Part shown: in pieces, positions 7,134-15,808 of the stretch
How the letters are laid out: every line of letters begins with the position of its first letter
How positions within the stretch are numbered: position 1 is the stretch's first letter
DNA from: an uncultured Alistipes sp.
GTDB taxonomy: Bacteria; Bacteroidota; Bacteroidia; Bacteroidales; Rikenellaceae
Assembly (NCBI GenBank): GCA_944320985.1
Contig: CALUJN010000069.1
Coordinates: 1-35,587, forward strand
Direction of reading: 5' to 3'
Length of the DNA: 35,587 nt
Position numbers and translations under genes: made by a program
The notes under the pieces: model-generated
Told to the model about the DNA's origin: nothing
The model's input: only the letters and a program-made list of their open reading frames with translations
The model's database searches: none

Positions 7134-7421
7134 ATGATGTATTCGGTATCAACGGAACTTTACGAGGAGGTGGCCGCCCGACTATCGGAGGCCATCGGCG
7201 GCGGAAGTTACTTTTCGGGGAGTCTGACGTTCGAATGGGCGGGGATCACGTGCCGGCTGACGGCGTCGGTGATCGTCTACCACAAGCGGGTTTGCTTTCC
7301 GGAGGGGGATCGGGACGAGATCTCGGATCTGGTTCCCGTCTGGTGGGAGTTCCACACGACGGGCTGCGAGGGCGAGATGCTGAACGACTTCACGTTTTCC
7401 GAGGTGCGGGCTCTGTTCTGA
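7134..7421 (+). CDS. Small protein of unknown function, phage-cassette associated
   Basis: I do not recognise this 95-residue protein. ATG at 7134 is preferred over an in-frame TTG at 7128. It has no signal peptide or membrane segment. The sequence suggests a small alpha/beta fold, with an N-terminal helix (TELYEEVAARLSEAI), a glycine-rich turn, strand-like stretches (SLTFEWAGITCRLTASVIVY) and an acidic C-terminal half with WWEF and ending in FSEVRALF. It sits between the divergent S24 repressor and the terminase gene, behind the rightward promoter, so it is probably an early gene of the phage-derived cassette. Its high GC content matches the genome. Antirepressor, terminase partner or plain structural roles are all open. 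Confidence 0.7.
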   Translation: MMYSVSTELYEEVAARLSEAIGGGSYFSGSLTFEWAGITCRLTASVIVYHKRVCFPEGDRDEISDLVPVWWEFHTTGCEGEMLNDFTFSEVRALF

Positions 7422-7453
7422 GAGACGCACGGCTCCGGACCGCCATTCCCGGG

Positions 7454-7522
7454 CGCGGCGCCGCCCGCCGGAGCCCTACCCATTTTTCACAGAGACCGGA
7501 ACCTGCCCGTCGCGGCGCCGCC
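7454..7522. repeat. 12-nt direct repeat between small gene and terminase
   Basis: CGCGGCGCCGCC occurs at 7454-7465 and again at 7511-7522. The 138-nt gap that contains them has no reading frame I can support and is very GC-rich. The first copy lies inside a larger self-complementary stretch (GGGC...GCCC). Confidence 0.45.
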
Positions 7523-7559
7523 AGCACCGGGTTCACGGTCTTCGATCAACCCAAACATC

Positions 7560-9062
7560 ATGGTTAAAACAAAAGAACCGATCTCTGCGGGTGAACGTCC
7601 CGCAGAGATTTTTGTTCCCGACATCGGGGAACTTTTTCACCCCGAACCGGTCGAACCGCCCTCGTTCGCGGAGTTTGCCCTGGGTGTCTACCCTTTTCTC
7701 GAGCTGCAGCCCTTCCATCGGGCCTATTATCGTGTATTGGAGTCCTTTGCGCGGGGCGGTGTACGGCGCCTGATCGTGACGATGCCACCGCAGCACGGCA
7801 AGAGTGTCGGAGCGACGACCCTCCTTCCGGCCTACATGCTGGGGCTGGATCCCGACCTGCGGGTGGCGATCGCCTCCTATTCGGGGTCTCTGGCTTCGAA
7901 GTTCAACCGCCGGGTGCAGCGGATCCTCGATTCGCGCGAATACGGGGGCTTTTTCCCCGGAACCTGCATCAAGCAGGGGACCAAACCGCCGGGTTATATC
8001 CGCACCTCGGAAGAGGTCGAGATCATCGACCGCCGGGGCGGTCTGCTCTCCGTGGGGCGCGAGGGGGCGCTGACGGGCAACCGCGTGGACTGTTTCATCC
8101 TGGACGACCTCTACAAGGATGCCATGGAGGCCAATTCGCCGCTCGTGCGGGCCAACTGCTGGGAGTGGTATACCTCGGTGGTGCGGACGCGGATGCACAA
8201 TGCGTCACGAGAGTTGATCGTCTTCACGCGCTGGCACGAGGAGGATCTCATCGGTACGCTTCTTCGCCGCGAACCGGTCGAGGCGCTGCGTTCGTGGTCG
8301 CAGCTCGACGCTCCGGCGCCGGATGTCTGGCTGCACCTGAATTTCGAGGCGCTGAAGAGCTCTCCGCCCTCGGAACTGGATCCGCGCCAGCCGGGCGAGG
8401 CGCTCTGGGAGGCGCAGCACGGGGCGACGCTGCTGGCGGCCAAGCGGCGGCTGGATCCCGTACAGTTCGAGGCGATGTATCAGGGGCATCCGACTGTCCG
8501 CGAGGGGCTGCTCTACGGGCTGAATTTCGGCGAATACGATGATCTGCCGCATGAGATCGTCCGCCGGGGTAACTACACCGATACGGCTGATACGGGCGAC
8601 GACTACCTCTGTTCGATCTCCTATGTGGTGGATGCCGACGGACTGGTTTACGTGACGGATGCGGTCTATTCGCGGGCTCCGATGGAGGAGACCGAGCCGA
8701 TGGTGGGGGATCTGCTCGTGCGGTCGGGGACGCGGCAGGCCGTGATCGAGAGCAACAACGGCGGGCGGGGTTTTGCCCGGGCGGTTCAGGCGTTGGCGCC
8801 GGAGGTGCGGGTAGAGTGGTTCCACCAGAGCGGCAACAAGGAGGCTCGGATCCTGTCGAATGCCGCCACGGCGCTGCATCTGGTGCGTTGGCCGCGGGGC
8901 TGGAACCTGCGTTGGCCGGATCTCTACGCCCACTTGACGACTTACCGGCGGAAATTTCGGGCCAATCGCTGGCACGATGCGGCGGATGTGGTGACGGGTA
9001 TCGTCGAGCGGGAGTTCTCCGACCGGAGCCGCAAGCGCCTCCGGGGTGTACGCTTTGCGTGA
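7560..9062 (+). CDS. Phage terminase large subunit (TerL)
   Basis: This 500-residue protein is a DNA-packaging ATPase/nuclease. The ATPase half shows a Walker A variant PPQHGKS (76-82), a Walker B CFILDDL (178-184) and a coupling motif VFTRWHEED (221-229). The C-terminal half has the acidic residues of an RNase H-like nuclease: the Asp cluster YTDTADTGDD (339-348), Glu397 in VIESNNGG and Asp473 in HDAADV. Length is typical and nothing looks broken. The gene stands alone: no small terminase, portal, capsid, tail or integrase gene lies within the window. It shares the S24-repressor control region through the small gene upstream. Its base composition matches the host, pointing to long residence. 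It could be a prophage remnant or a retained, domesticated gene. Confidence 0.93.
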   Translation: MVKTKEPISAGERPAEIFVPDIGELFHPEPVEPPSFAEFALGVYPFLELQPFHRAYYRVLESFARGGVRRLIVTMPPQHGKSVGATTLLPAYMLGLDPDLRVAIASYSGSLASKFNRRVQRILDSREYGGFFPGTCIKQGTKPPGYIRTSEEVEIIDRRGGLLSVGREGALTGNRVDCFILDDLYKDAMEANSPLVRANCWEWYTSVVRTRMHNASRELIVFTRWHEEDLIGTLLRREPVEALRSWSQLDAPAPDVWLHLNFEALKSSPPSELDPRQPGEALWEAQHGATLLAAKRRLDPVQFEAMYQGHPTVREGLLYGLNFGEYDDLPHEIVRRGNYTDTADTGDDYLCSISYVVDADGLVYVTDAVYSRAPMEETEPMVGDLLVRSGTRQAVIESNNGGRGFARAVQALAPEVRVEWFHQSGNKEARILSNAATALHLVRWPRGWNLRWPDLYAHLTTYRRKFRANRWHDAADVVTGIVEREFSDRSRKRLRGVRFA

Positions 9063-9100
9063 GAGGGTGCGCCTCGGTGCCGTTCCGTCTCTCTCGGATC

Positions 9101-9262
9101 CGCCGGTGCCGCCCCGGCCTGCCTCTCCCGTCTTCCCCGGGGCCGGATTCCGATGCCGCCCCGGCCTGCCCCTCCCGTCTTCCCCGGGGCCGGATTCCGG
9201 TACCGCCCGGCCTGCCCGTCCCGTCTTCCCCGGGGCCGGATTCCGGTGCCGCCCCGGCCACC
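9101..9262. repeat. About 47-nt tandem repeat, three near-perfect copies
   Basis: Units start at 9127, 9174 and 9220, each beginning CCCGTCTTCCCCGGGGCCGG, with a partial unit before and after. Each unit contains the palindrome CCCCGGGG. The copies are contiguous with no spacers, so this is not a CRISPR array. It fills the gap between terL and the shared terminator and is rich in C and T on the plus strand. Confidence 0.85.
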
Positions 9263-9280
9263 TTGCCCCCCCCCTGATGA

Positions 9281-9315
9281 AAAAACTCCCGATCCATATG
9301 AGGACCGGGAGTTTT
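9281..9315. terminator. Bidirectional terminator between terL and the lipoprotein gene
   Basis: AAAACTCCCG pairs with CGGGAGTTTT (outer stem), then an A-C mismatch and TCC/GGA around an ATATGA loop. T-runs follow on both strands. It lies 20 nt after the lipoprotein stop codon (minus) and about 220 nt after the terL stop (plus). Confidence 0.85.
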
Positions 9316-9335
9316 CCGTGAATAGACCGGAGCGG

Positions 9336-9992
9336 TTACGATTCCGGCACCGTATAGGTCAGCACGAGTTTGGCGGGCTGGGCATTCTTGCCGGTGAGGA
9401 CCGTAAGCCGGTAAGCGGTATTCGCCGTTGGGGCAAGTAACGTGAAGGTCATGCCCGAACCCTCTTCGGCAAAGTCGAGCGAGTGGGCCTGACTGTCACC
9501 AGCCGTGGTCTGGATGTCGAACTCCGGAAGTTCTCCGGCTCCTTTCGAGTAGACGTATTCGATGGTCGAAAGCGCGAGCTTTTCGATGGCCGGGAACTCA
9601 ACATAGGCCCCGATATTGCTGAAGTAGAGCGCAAGGTTGGGCTCCGGTATGCCGTATTGGGCCTGATCGCTCCAAAAGAACTTGCCATTGGCAGCCGCAT
9701 CGGCGAAGATGGCGAACGTACGTCCGTCGATCGTATATTCGTGGCGCCCCGTGAGGGCCTCTTTCGAGGAGCCCGGGAGGGCCGGTGTGGCGATTTCGGG
9801 GCCGCGGGCGAAGTCGAGGGTCAGGGTGATCGGCTCCGCGGATTCGGTGGGCGGATTGGGTTCGCCGCTATCACCGTTGTCGTCCTTGTTGTCGCTGCTG
9901 CATGCGGGGACAAGCGCCAGGAGGAGCGCCGCCAGCAGGGCCGTCAGACCTTTTCCTGCCAGTCGAAATCCCAATGTCCGAAAAAGTTTCAT
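9336..9992 (-). CDS. Putative lipoprotein of unknown function
   Basis: A 218-residue exported protein. The first 30 residues are a lipoprotein signal peptide with charged start (FRTLGFRLAGK), hydrophobic stretch (LTALLAALLLALVPA) and Cys31 as the lipidation site. CSSDNKDDNGDSGEPNPP after it is the acidic tail that can direct Bacteroidetes lipoproteins to the surface. The remainder looks beta-rich and resembles no family I can name. It lies 28 nt downstream of tsaD on the same strand and is probably co-transcribed with it; a functional link is not implied. A strong terminator follows. Confidence 0.8.
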   Translation of the reverse strand: MKLFRTLGFRLAGKGLTALLAALLLALVPACSSDNKDDNGDSGEPNPPTESAEPITLTLDFARGPEIATPALPGSSKEALTGRHEYTIDGRTFAIFADAAANGKFFWSDQAQYGIPEPNLALYFSNIGAYVEFPAIEKLALSTIEYVYSKGAGELPEFDIQTTAGDSQAHSLDFAEEGSGMTFTLLAPTANTAYRLTVLTGKNAQPAKLVLTYTVPES

Positions 9993-10020
9993 AGGGGTAA
10001 ATTTTTGAAAGTGAGGTTTT

Positions 10021-11043
10021 CTACAGATCTTCGAGACGGGCTACGGGGGAGACTTCCAGTGAGGCGAACTCACCCTTGCGGTAGTGGTAGTACCCGGCCA
10101 TGGCGATCATGGCGGCATTGTCCGTCGTGAATTTGAACTCCGGGAGGAAGGTTCTCCAGCCGCGTCGCCGTCCGGCCTCCACGATACCGTTGCGCAGTCC
10201 GGAGTTTGCCGAGACGCCGCCGGCGATGGCGATGTCGCGGATTCCCGTCTCCTTCGAGGCGCGGATCAGCTTGTCGAGCAGGATCTCGACGATCGTGGCC
10301 TGCAGCGAGGCGCACAGATCGGCCTTGTTGCGCTCGATGAAGTCGGGGTCGTCGGCCACGGCGTCGCGCAGCGTGTAGAGGAACGAGGTCTTCAGCCCCG
10401 AGAACGAGAAGTCGTAGCCGTCGACATGCGGGCGGGCGAAGCGGAAGGCCTTGGGGTTGCCCTCCTTGGCCAGGCGGTCGATGACCGGTCCGCCCGGGTA
10501 GGGGAGTCCCATCACCTTGGCGCACTTGTCGAAGGCCTCGCCGGCGGCGTCGTCGATCGTCGTGCCGATGATCTGCATCTCGAGCGGGGAGTCGACGCGT
10601 ACGATCTGCGTGTGCCCGCCGCTCACGAGCAGACACAGGAACGGGAAGTCGGGATGGGGCAGCTGGCGGTCGGGGAGGTCGATGAAGTGGGAGAGGATGT
10701 GTCCCTGGAGGTGGTTGACCTCGACCATCGGGATGTTGCGGGCGATGGAGAGCCCCTTTGTAAAGGAGACTCCGACGAGCAGCGATCCGACCAGCCCGGG
10801 TCCGCGCGTGAAGGCGATGGCGTCGATCTCCGCCGCCGAGATCCCGGCTTCACGCAGTGCGGTGTCCACTACGGGGATGATGTTCTGCTGATGGGCGCGT
10901 GAGGCCAGTTCGGGGATGACGCCGCCGTATTTGACATGCACGGCCTGGGAGGCGATGACGTTCGACAGCAGGACGTTGTTTCGCAGGACGGCCGCCGAGG
11001 TGTCGTCGCAGGAGGATTCGATGCCGAGAATTGTAATATCCAT
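10021..11043 (-). CDS. tsaD: tRNA N6-adenosine threonylcarbamoyltransferase
   Basis: TsaD transfers the threonylcarbamoyl group from TC-AMP to A37 of ANN-decoding tRNAs, acting with TsaB and TsaE (not in this window). The 340 residues match the usual size. Visible hallmarks are ILGIESSCDDTSAAV at the N-terminus, GGVIPELASRAH (40-51), the metal-binding HLQGH (His111, His115), LLVSGGHTQ and the late GGVSANSGLR. It is divergent from tamB with a 61-nt gap, a pairing that is common in Bacteroidetes as far as I recall. No clear TAnnTTTG box was seen on the minus strand in that short gap. Confidence 0.97.
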   Translation of the reverse strand: MDITILGIESSCDDTSAAVLRNNVLLSNVIASQAVHVKYGGVIPELASRAHQQNIIPVVDTALREAGISAAEIDAIAFTRGPGLVGSLLVGVSFTKGLSIARNIPMVEVNHLQGHILSHFIDLPDRQLPHPDFPFLCLLVSGGHTQIVRVDSPLEMQIIGTTIDDAAGEAFDKCAKVMGLPYPGGPVIDRLAKEGNPKAFRFARPHVDGYDFSFSGLKTSFLYTLRDAVADDPDFIERNKADLCASLQATIVEILLDKLIRASKETGIRDIAIAGGVSANSGLRNGIVEAGRRRGWRTFLPEFKFTTDNAAMIAMAGYYHYRKGEFASLEVSPVARLEDL

Positions 11044-11076
11044 CGGTTTTTTCGCTGATGTTTTTAACTTTTTCGC

Positions 11077-11084
11077 TAACTTTG
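11077..11084 (+). promoter_or_regulatory. -7 promoter box of the tamB operon
   Basis: TAACTTTG matches TAnnTTTG. Transcription would start near 11091, about 14 nt before the tamB ATG at 11105. The upstream region is T-rich but has no exact TTTG at the -33 distance. Confidence 0.5.
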
Positions 11085-11104
11085 CCCGTTATAACGGTGT
11101 TCCG

Positions 11105-14100
11105 ATGCGCAAAGGTATAAAAATATTGGGAATGGTGTTCTCGGCGACGGTTTTGTTGCTGATAATTCTTCCCTTGGGTCTGTCGCTGCTGCTCGACATC
11201 CGCAGCGTGCAGAACTTTGTGGTGGACCGCCTTGCGGAGGCGGCCTCGCGGCACCTGGAGACCACCGTGTCGATCGATCACGTGGATATCGGTCTTTTCT
11301 CGAAGATCCGCATCGACGGATTCTATGTCGAGGATTACCAGCGCGATACGCTGTTGTACGTAGGCCATCTGAATGCCTACGTGACGCGTCTCGGCCTTTT
11401 GGGTGGAGGGCTGGAGTTCAGCCGCGGGGAGATTGCCTCGGCGAAGCTGTATCTTCGTCAGACCCCTTCCGGGGAGATGAATATCAAACAGATCGTCGAC
11501 CGCATATCGGATCCCGACCGTGAGAAGAAGGGCAATTTCCGGCTGCGGCTGCGCAAGGCCTCGATCGACGGCATGGACCTCTGCCTGGAACGCCTCGACC
11601 GTCGGGATCCGGAGTTCGGGATCGACTTTTCGCACATGCATCTCTATGATATGCGGGCCTTTGTCGAGGATCTTACGATCGACGGACAGGCGATCTATAC
11701 CACGATCGAACGCCTTGCGGCCCGCGAACGGAGCGGGTTCGAACTCGAACGCCTCTCGGGCCGCTTCTACATGACGCAGGGGTGCCTGGGCTTTTCCGAT
11801 GCGCGGATCGTCACGCGGGAGTCGGACATCCGCATTCCCTACATCTCGCTTGTCGGGAATTCGTGGGAGGAGTACCGGGATTTCATCGGCGAGGTGCGCA
11901 TCGAAGCAGCCATTCGCAATTCGAGCTTCTCGAGCGACGACATCGCCTGCTTTGCGCCGCGTCTGCGCGACTGGCACATGACCTTCTCGGATGCGGATCT
12001 CGAACTGACGGGAACGGTTGCCGACTTTACGGGCCGGATCCGCAGTTTGACCCTCAATGACGATACGCACCTGGCTTGCGACCTTGCCCTGAAGGGACTC
12101 CCGGAGATTCGCGACACGCGTTTCGAGGTGACGCTTTCGGATCTGCGCTCCACGCCCGATGCCCTCAACCGGCTGGCTCTCGGCATTACGGGTCGTCGTC
12201 TGCCCGAATCGGTCGTCTCCGTGGCCCGGAATTCGGGCTATCTGGACCTTGCGGCCCGGTTTACGGGTCGTCTCACGGATTTCGACCTGCGCCTGGAGGC
12301 CTTGACCGGAGTCGGCGACGTGATGTGCGAGATGCGGATGACCCCGCTCAAACGGGGGCTGAATTCGATCCGCGGACGGGTTGAGACGAAGGGTTTCCAC
12401 CTGGGCAAACTGCTCGACCGGCGCGATCTGCTGGGCGACGCCACCCTGACGGCCCGGGTCGACGGGATGATCGGCCGGGGGCTTGCCGTCGCTGACATCG
12501 AAGCAGACGTCTCGGATCTGGGCTTCAACGGGTATGTCTACGATTCGCTGCGTCTGGACGGACGCCTGCACAACCGCGGATTCGACGGACTGATCACGGC
12601 CCGGGATCCGAATCTGGATTTCGATTTCTTCGGCAAGGTCGATCTCAACGACTCGGTGCCCCGATATAACTTCACGCTGGGTCTGAACCATGCCGACCTT
12701 GCGGCGCTCCATGTCAACCGCCGGGATTCGGTTTCGCAGCTCTCGGCCTTCCTCGAGGCCGACGCCAGCGGACGGTCGCTCGACGACCTGAACGGCTCGA
12801 TCCGTATCACCGACGCCCTTTACCGCTACAACGACAAGGAGGTTACGGCCTCCCAGATCCGGCTTCGCGGCGAGAACTCCGCCGAGAGCAAATTCGTCGA
12901 GCTGCGTTCGGACTTTGCCGATGCGACGTTCCGTTCGAAGACGAGCTACCGCACGGTTTTCGAATACCTGCGGCGGAGTGCGTGGCGCTACCTTCCGATC
13001 CTTGGACGTGCGGAATCCGAGATGAGCCGTTCGTCGCGCAAGACCGCCGTGGCGAACGACTATTCGCTGTTGTCGGTCAACATCCGCAATTTCAATCCCA
13101 TTGCGGATGCGGTGGCTGCCGGGCTTCAGATTGCCGACGGTTCGTCGCTCCAGCTGCTCTTCAATCCGGCGAGCGACCAGCTTTCGCTCCAGGCCTCGTC
13201 GGAGTATGTCGAGCGGCGGCGGATGCTGGCCACGCGTCTGACGGTCAATGCCTCGAACCGGGGGGATTCGCTGGCGGTGTACGCCTCTGCGGAGGATCTC
13301 TATGCGGGGATTCTTCATCTGCCCCGGCTCTCGCTCACGGGCGGAGCCAAACAGGGGCGCGTACAGCTTTCGGCCGGCTTCACCGATACGGCGCGGCAGG
13401 CTTCGGGTCTTGTCGGCTTCCAGGCGGGTGTTGCCGACGAGAACGGACCCAACGGCCGGGTTGTCGAGCTGCACATCCAGCCCTCGCACATCACCCGCGG
13501 CACGAAGACGTGGCAGATCTTTGCACATCGGATCCTGCTGGATACGACGCAGGTGCGGATCGACCGTTTTCTGGTGATGAATGACCAGCAGGAGCTGCTG
13601 CTCGACGGCGTTGCCTCGCGCAGCCGGGAGGATTCGCTGACGCTGACGCTGCAGAACTTCGACCTGTCGCCCTTCACGCAGATCGCCGAGCGGATGGGCT
13701 ATTACATCGAGGGTCGCACGAACGGCTCCGCGACGATGAAATCGGTGCTCCGAGGTGCGGAGGTGACGGCCGACATCCTGCTGGACAGCGTTGAGGTGAA
13801 CGACATTCCGGCTCCGCCGATGCGTCTGGCGTCGCGTTGGGACTTTGCCCGCAACCGGGCCGGCGTGACCGTCATCAACCGGGAGAAGCGCGACACGCTG
13901 ATTCGGGGTTTCTACGCCCCGTCGCGCAACCGCTACTATGCACGGATGAAGGTCGACAGCCTCGACATGGGGCTCTTGGATCCGCTGCTTTCGGGGGTGA
14001 TCTCCTCGACCGACGGCCTTGCGACGGCCGATCTGGTGTTGCAGGGCACGGGGCGTGCGGCCGACCTGGGGGGTGAGATCCGGGTGAAGGACCTCCGCAC

Positions 14101-15808
14101 GACGGTCGACTATACGCGGGTGGGCTATACGATGCCCGAAGCCGTTCTCATGGTGAAGAACAACCGCTTCCAGGCCGAGAATGTGCCGATCTTCGATCCG
14201 CAGGGCAACCGGGGGCGTTTTGATTTCGACCTGAACCTGCAGCACCTGTCGAATATCTCGTACGACGTGCGTGTCGCGCCGCAACGGATGCTTGTCCTGA
14301 ATACGACCTCCGAGGACAACGACCTCTTCTACGGGGCGGTCTATGCCACGGGCCAGGCCCGCATTACGGGAGACAAGGGTTCGGTGAATATGGAGATCGC
14401 GGCGTCGACCGACGGGAACTCGACCTTCGTGATGCCTCTTTCGAGCAAGGCGAACATCTCGAGTGCGGATTTTGTGGTCTTCGTGCAGCCTCAGAAGCGG
14501 GATACGCTGGATGCCGTGGCGCGGCGCAAACTGTCGTTCGAACGTCGGCGCCGTCAGGAGTTCAACGCCGGCAGCCGCATGAACATCAACATGGCACTTG
14601 ACGTGCGTCCCAACGTGGAGGTGGAGCTCGACGTGGCGGGCAATACGGTGAAGGGGCGCGGTGCGGGCGCGCTGAACCTGCAGATCAACCCCCGGGACAA
14701 CATCTTCATGATCAACGGCGACTATACCATCTCGGAGGGTAGTTTCCTGCTCTCGCTGCAGCAGATCATCAACAAACGCTTCACGATCGAGAGCGGATCG
14801 TCGATCCAGTGGACCGGTTCGCCGATGAACGCCCTGCTGAATATCGATGCCGTCTACAAGGTCAAGGCGTCGTTGCAGCCGCTGCTGCAGGGCACCTCGG
14901 AGAATCTGGGCGGGGACCGTTCGGTTCCCGTGGAGTGTGTGATCCACCTCGGGGAGCAGCTGTCGAATCCGAGCATCTCGTTCGACGTGCGGGTGCCGGG
15001 GTCGGATCCCGAGACGGCGGCCGTGGTGGCCAGTGCGCTGTCGACGCCCGAGACGGTCGATACGCAGTTCCTCTACCTGCTGCTGTTCAACAGCTTCATG
15101 TCGGAGAGCACTACGCAGTCGTCGTCGAACATCGGCAGTTCGGTCTCGGCGGCCACGGGAATGGAGTTCGTCTCGAACATGGTGAGCAACTGGCTTTCGT
15201 CGTCGGACTACAACGTGGTGATCCGCTACCGGCCCAAGTCGGAACTGACGAGCGACGAGGTGGACTTCGGACTGTCGAAGAGTCTGATCAACAACCGCCT
15301 TTTCGTGGAGATCGAGGGCAACTACCTGATCGACAACAAACAGGCCGTGAATAACAATACGATGTCGAACTTCATGGGCGAGGCCTATATCACCTACCTG
15401 ATCGACCGGGCGGGGACGCTCAAGCTGAAGGCCTTCACGCAGACGATCGACCGCTTCGACGAGAACCAGGGTCTGCAGGAGACGGGCATGGGCGTCTATT
15501 TCAAGGAGGATTTCGACAATCTTCGGGACCTTCGGGACCGGATCCGGGAGCGTTTCACGAACAAGCGTCGCAAGGCGAAACGGATTGCGCGTCGGACGGC
15601 CCGGGAGGCGGAGCGTGCGGAACGGCAGGCCCGGGAGGCCTCCGCAGAGACTCCGGGGGCGTCGTCTGATGCCGCGACCCCGTACCGGGATGTGTTCCTG
15701 ACTCCGGAGGAGCCGCTTCCGGAGGATCTGCACCCGACGGAGGGCGAGGAGCAGGAATCGGTTGAGAACAATTCACAAAAAATACCAAAATCACACAAAA
15801 AGCTATGA
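11105..15808 (+). CDS. tamB: Translocation and assembly module / AsmA-like protein TamB
   Basis: A 1567-residue envelope protein with an N-terminal signal anchor (MRKGIKILGMVFSATVLLLI and following hydrophobic residues). A very long beta-rich body follows, then the conserved C-terminal TamB/DUF490 domain (about residues 1100-1500). Members span the periplasm. TamB works with an Omp85 partner in outer-membrane protein insertion, and the wider family is implicated in lipid transport. The C-terminus after about 1480 is a charged, low-complexity tail (KRRKAKRIARRTAREAERAE). The start at 11105 is chosen because upstream in-frame codons run into the promoter and tsaD. Its stop overlaps the exbB start by four bases (ATGA), so translation of the two is coupled. 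No Omp85-type TamA gene is adjacent. Confidence 0.92.
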   Translation: MRKGIKILGMVFSATVLLLIILPLGLSLLLDIRSVQNFVVDRLAEAASRHLETTVSIDHVDIGLFSKIRIDGFYVEDYQRDTLLYVGHLNAYVTRLGLLGGGLEFSRGEIASAKLYLRQTPSGEMNIKQIVDRISDPDREKKGNFRLRLRKASIDGMDLCLERLDRRDPEFGIDFSHMHLYDMRAFVEDLTIDGQAIYTTIERLAARERSGFELERLSGRFYMTQGCLGFSDARIVTRESDIRIPYISLVGNSWEEYRDFIGEVRIEAAIRNSSFSSDDIACFAPRLRDWHMTFSDADLELTGTVADFTGRIRSLTLNDDTHLACDLALKGLPEIRDTRFEVTLSDLRSTPDALNRLALGITGRRLPESVVSVARNSGYLDLAARFTGRLTDFDLRLEALTGVGDVMCEMRMTPLKRGLNSIRGRVETKGFHLGKLLDRRDLLGDATLTARVDGMIGRGLAVADIEADVSDLGFNGYVYDSLRLDGRLHNRGFDGLITARDPNLDFDFFGKVDLNDSVPRYNFTLGLNHADLAALHVNRRDSVSQLSAFLEADASGRSLDDLNGSIRITDALYRYNDKEVTASQIRLRGENSAESKFVELRSDFADATFRSKTSYRTVFEYLRRSAWRYLPILGRAESEMSRSSRKTAVANDYSLLSVNIRNFNPIADAVAAGLQIADGSSLQLLFNPASDQLSLQASSEYVERRRMLATRLTVNASNRGDSLAVYASAEDLYAGILHLPRLSLTGGAKQGRVQLSAGFTDTARQASGLVGFQAGVADENGPNGRVVELHIQPSHITRGTKTWQIFAHRILLDTTQVRIDRFLVMNDQQELLLDGVASRSREDSLTLTLQNFDLSPFTQIAERMGYYIEGRTNGSATMKSVLRGAEVTADILLDSVEVNDIPAPPMRLASRWDFARNRAGVTVINREKRDTLIRGFYAPSRNRYYARMKVDSLDMGLLDPLLSGVISSTDGLATADLVLQGTGRAADLGGEIRVKDLRTTVDYTRVGYTMPEAVLMVKNNRFQAENVPIFDPQGNRGRFDFDLNLQHLSNISYDVRVAPQRMLVLNTTSEDNDLFYGAVYATGQARITGDKGSVNMEIAASTDGNSTFVMPLSSKANISSADFVVFVQPQKRDTLDAVARRKLSFERRRRQEFNAGSRMNINMALDVRPNVEVELDVAGNTVKGRGAGALNLQINPRDNIFMINGDYTISEGSFLLSLQQIINKRFTIESGSSIQWTGSPMNALLNIDAVYKVKASLQPLLQGTSENLGGDRSVPVECVIHLGEQLSNPSISFDVRVPGSDPETAAVVASALSTPETVDTQFLYLLLFNSFMSESTTQSSSNIGSSVSAATGMEFVSNMVSNWLSSSDYNVVIRYRPKSELTSDEVDFGLSKSLINNRLFVEIEGNYLIDNKQAVNNNTMSNFMGEAYITYLIDRAGTLKLKAFTQTIDRFDENQGLQETGMGVYFKEDFDNLRDLRDRIRERFTNKRRKAKRIARRTAREAERAERQAREASAETPGASSDAATPYRDVFLTPEEPLPEDLHPTEGEEQESVENNSQKIPKSHKKL

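Noticed and set aside
9101-9262. CRISPR array
   Set aside because: The repeats are contiguous with no unique spacers, are very GC-rich and have no cas genes nearby. The array at 19400-19600 fails for the same reasons.
10850-15733. A 1627-codon open frame antisense to tamB
   Set aside because: It is a by-product of GC-rich codon usage. Its translation is arginine/histidine-rich without domains, while the plus frame has a clear TamB protein, promoter and operon. Similar long antisense frames oppose korA, the POT gene, the TolC/adaptor genes and the RND permease and are rejected for the same reason.
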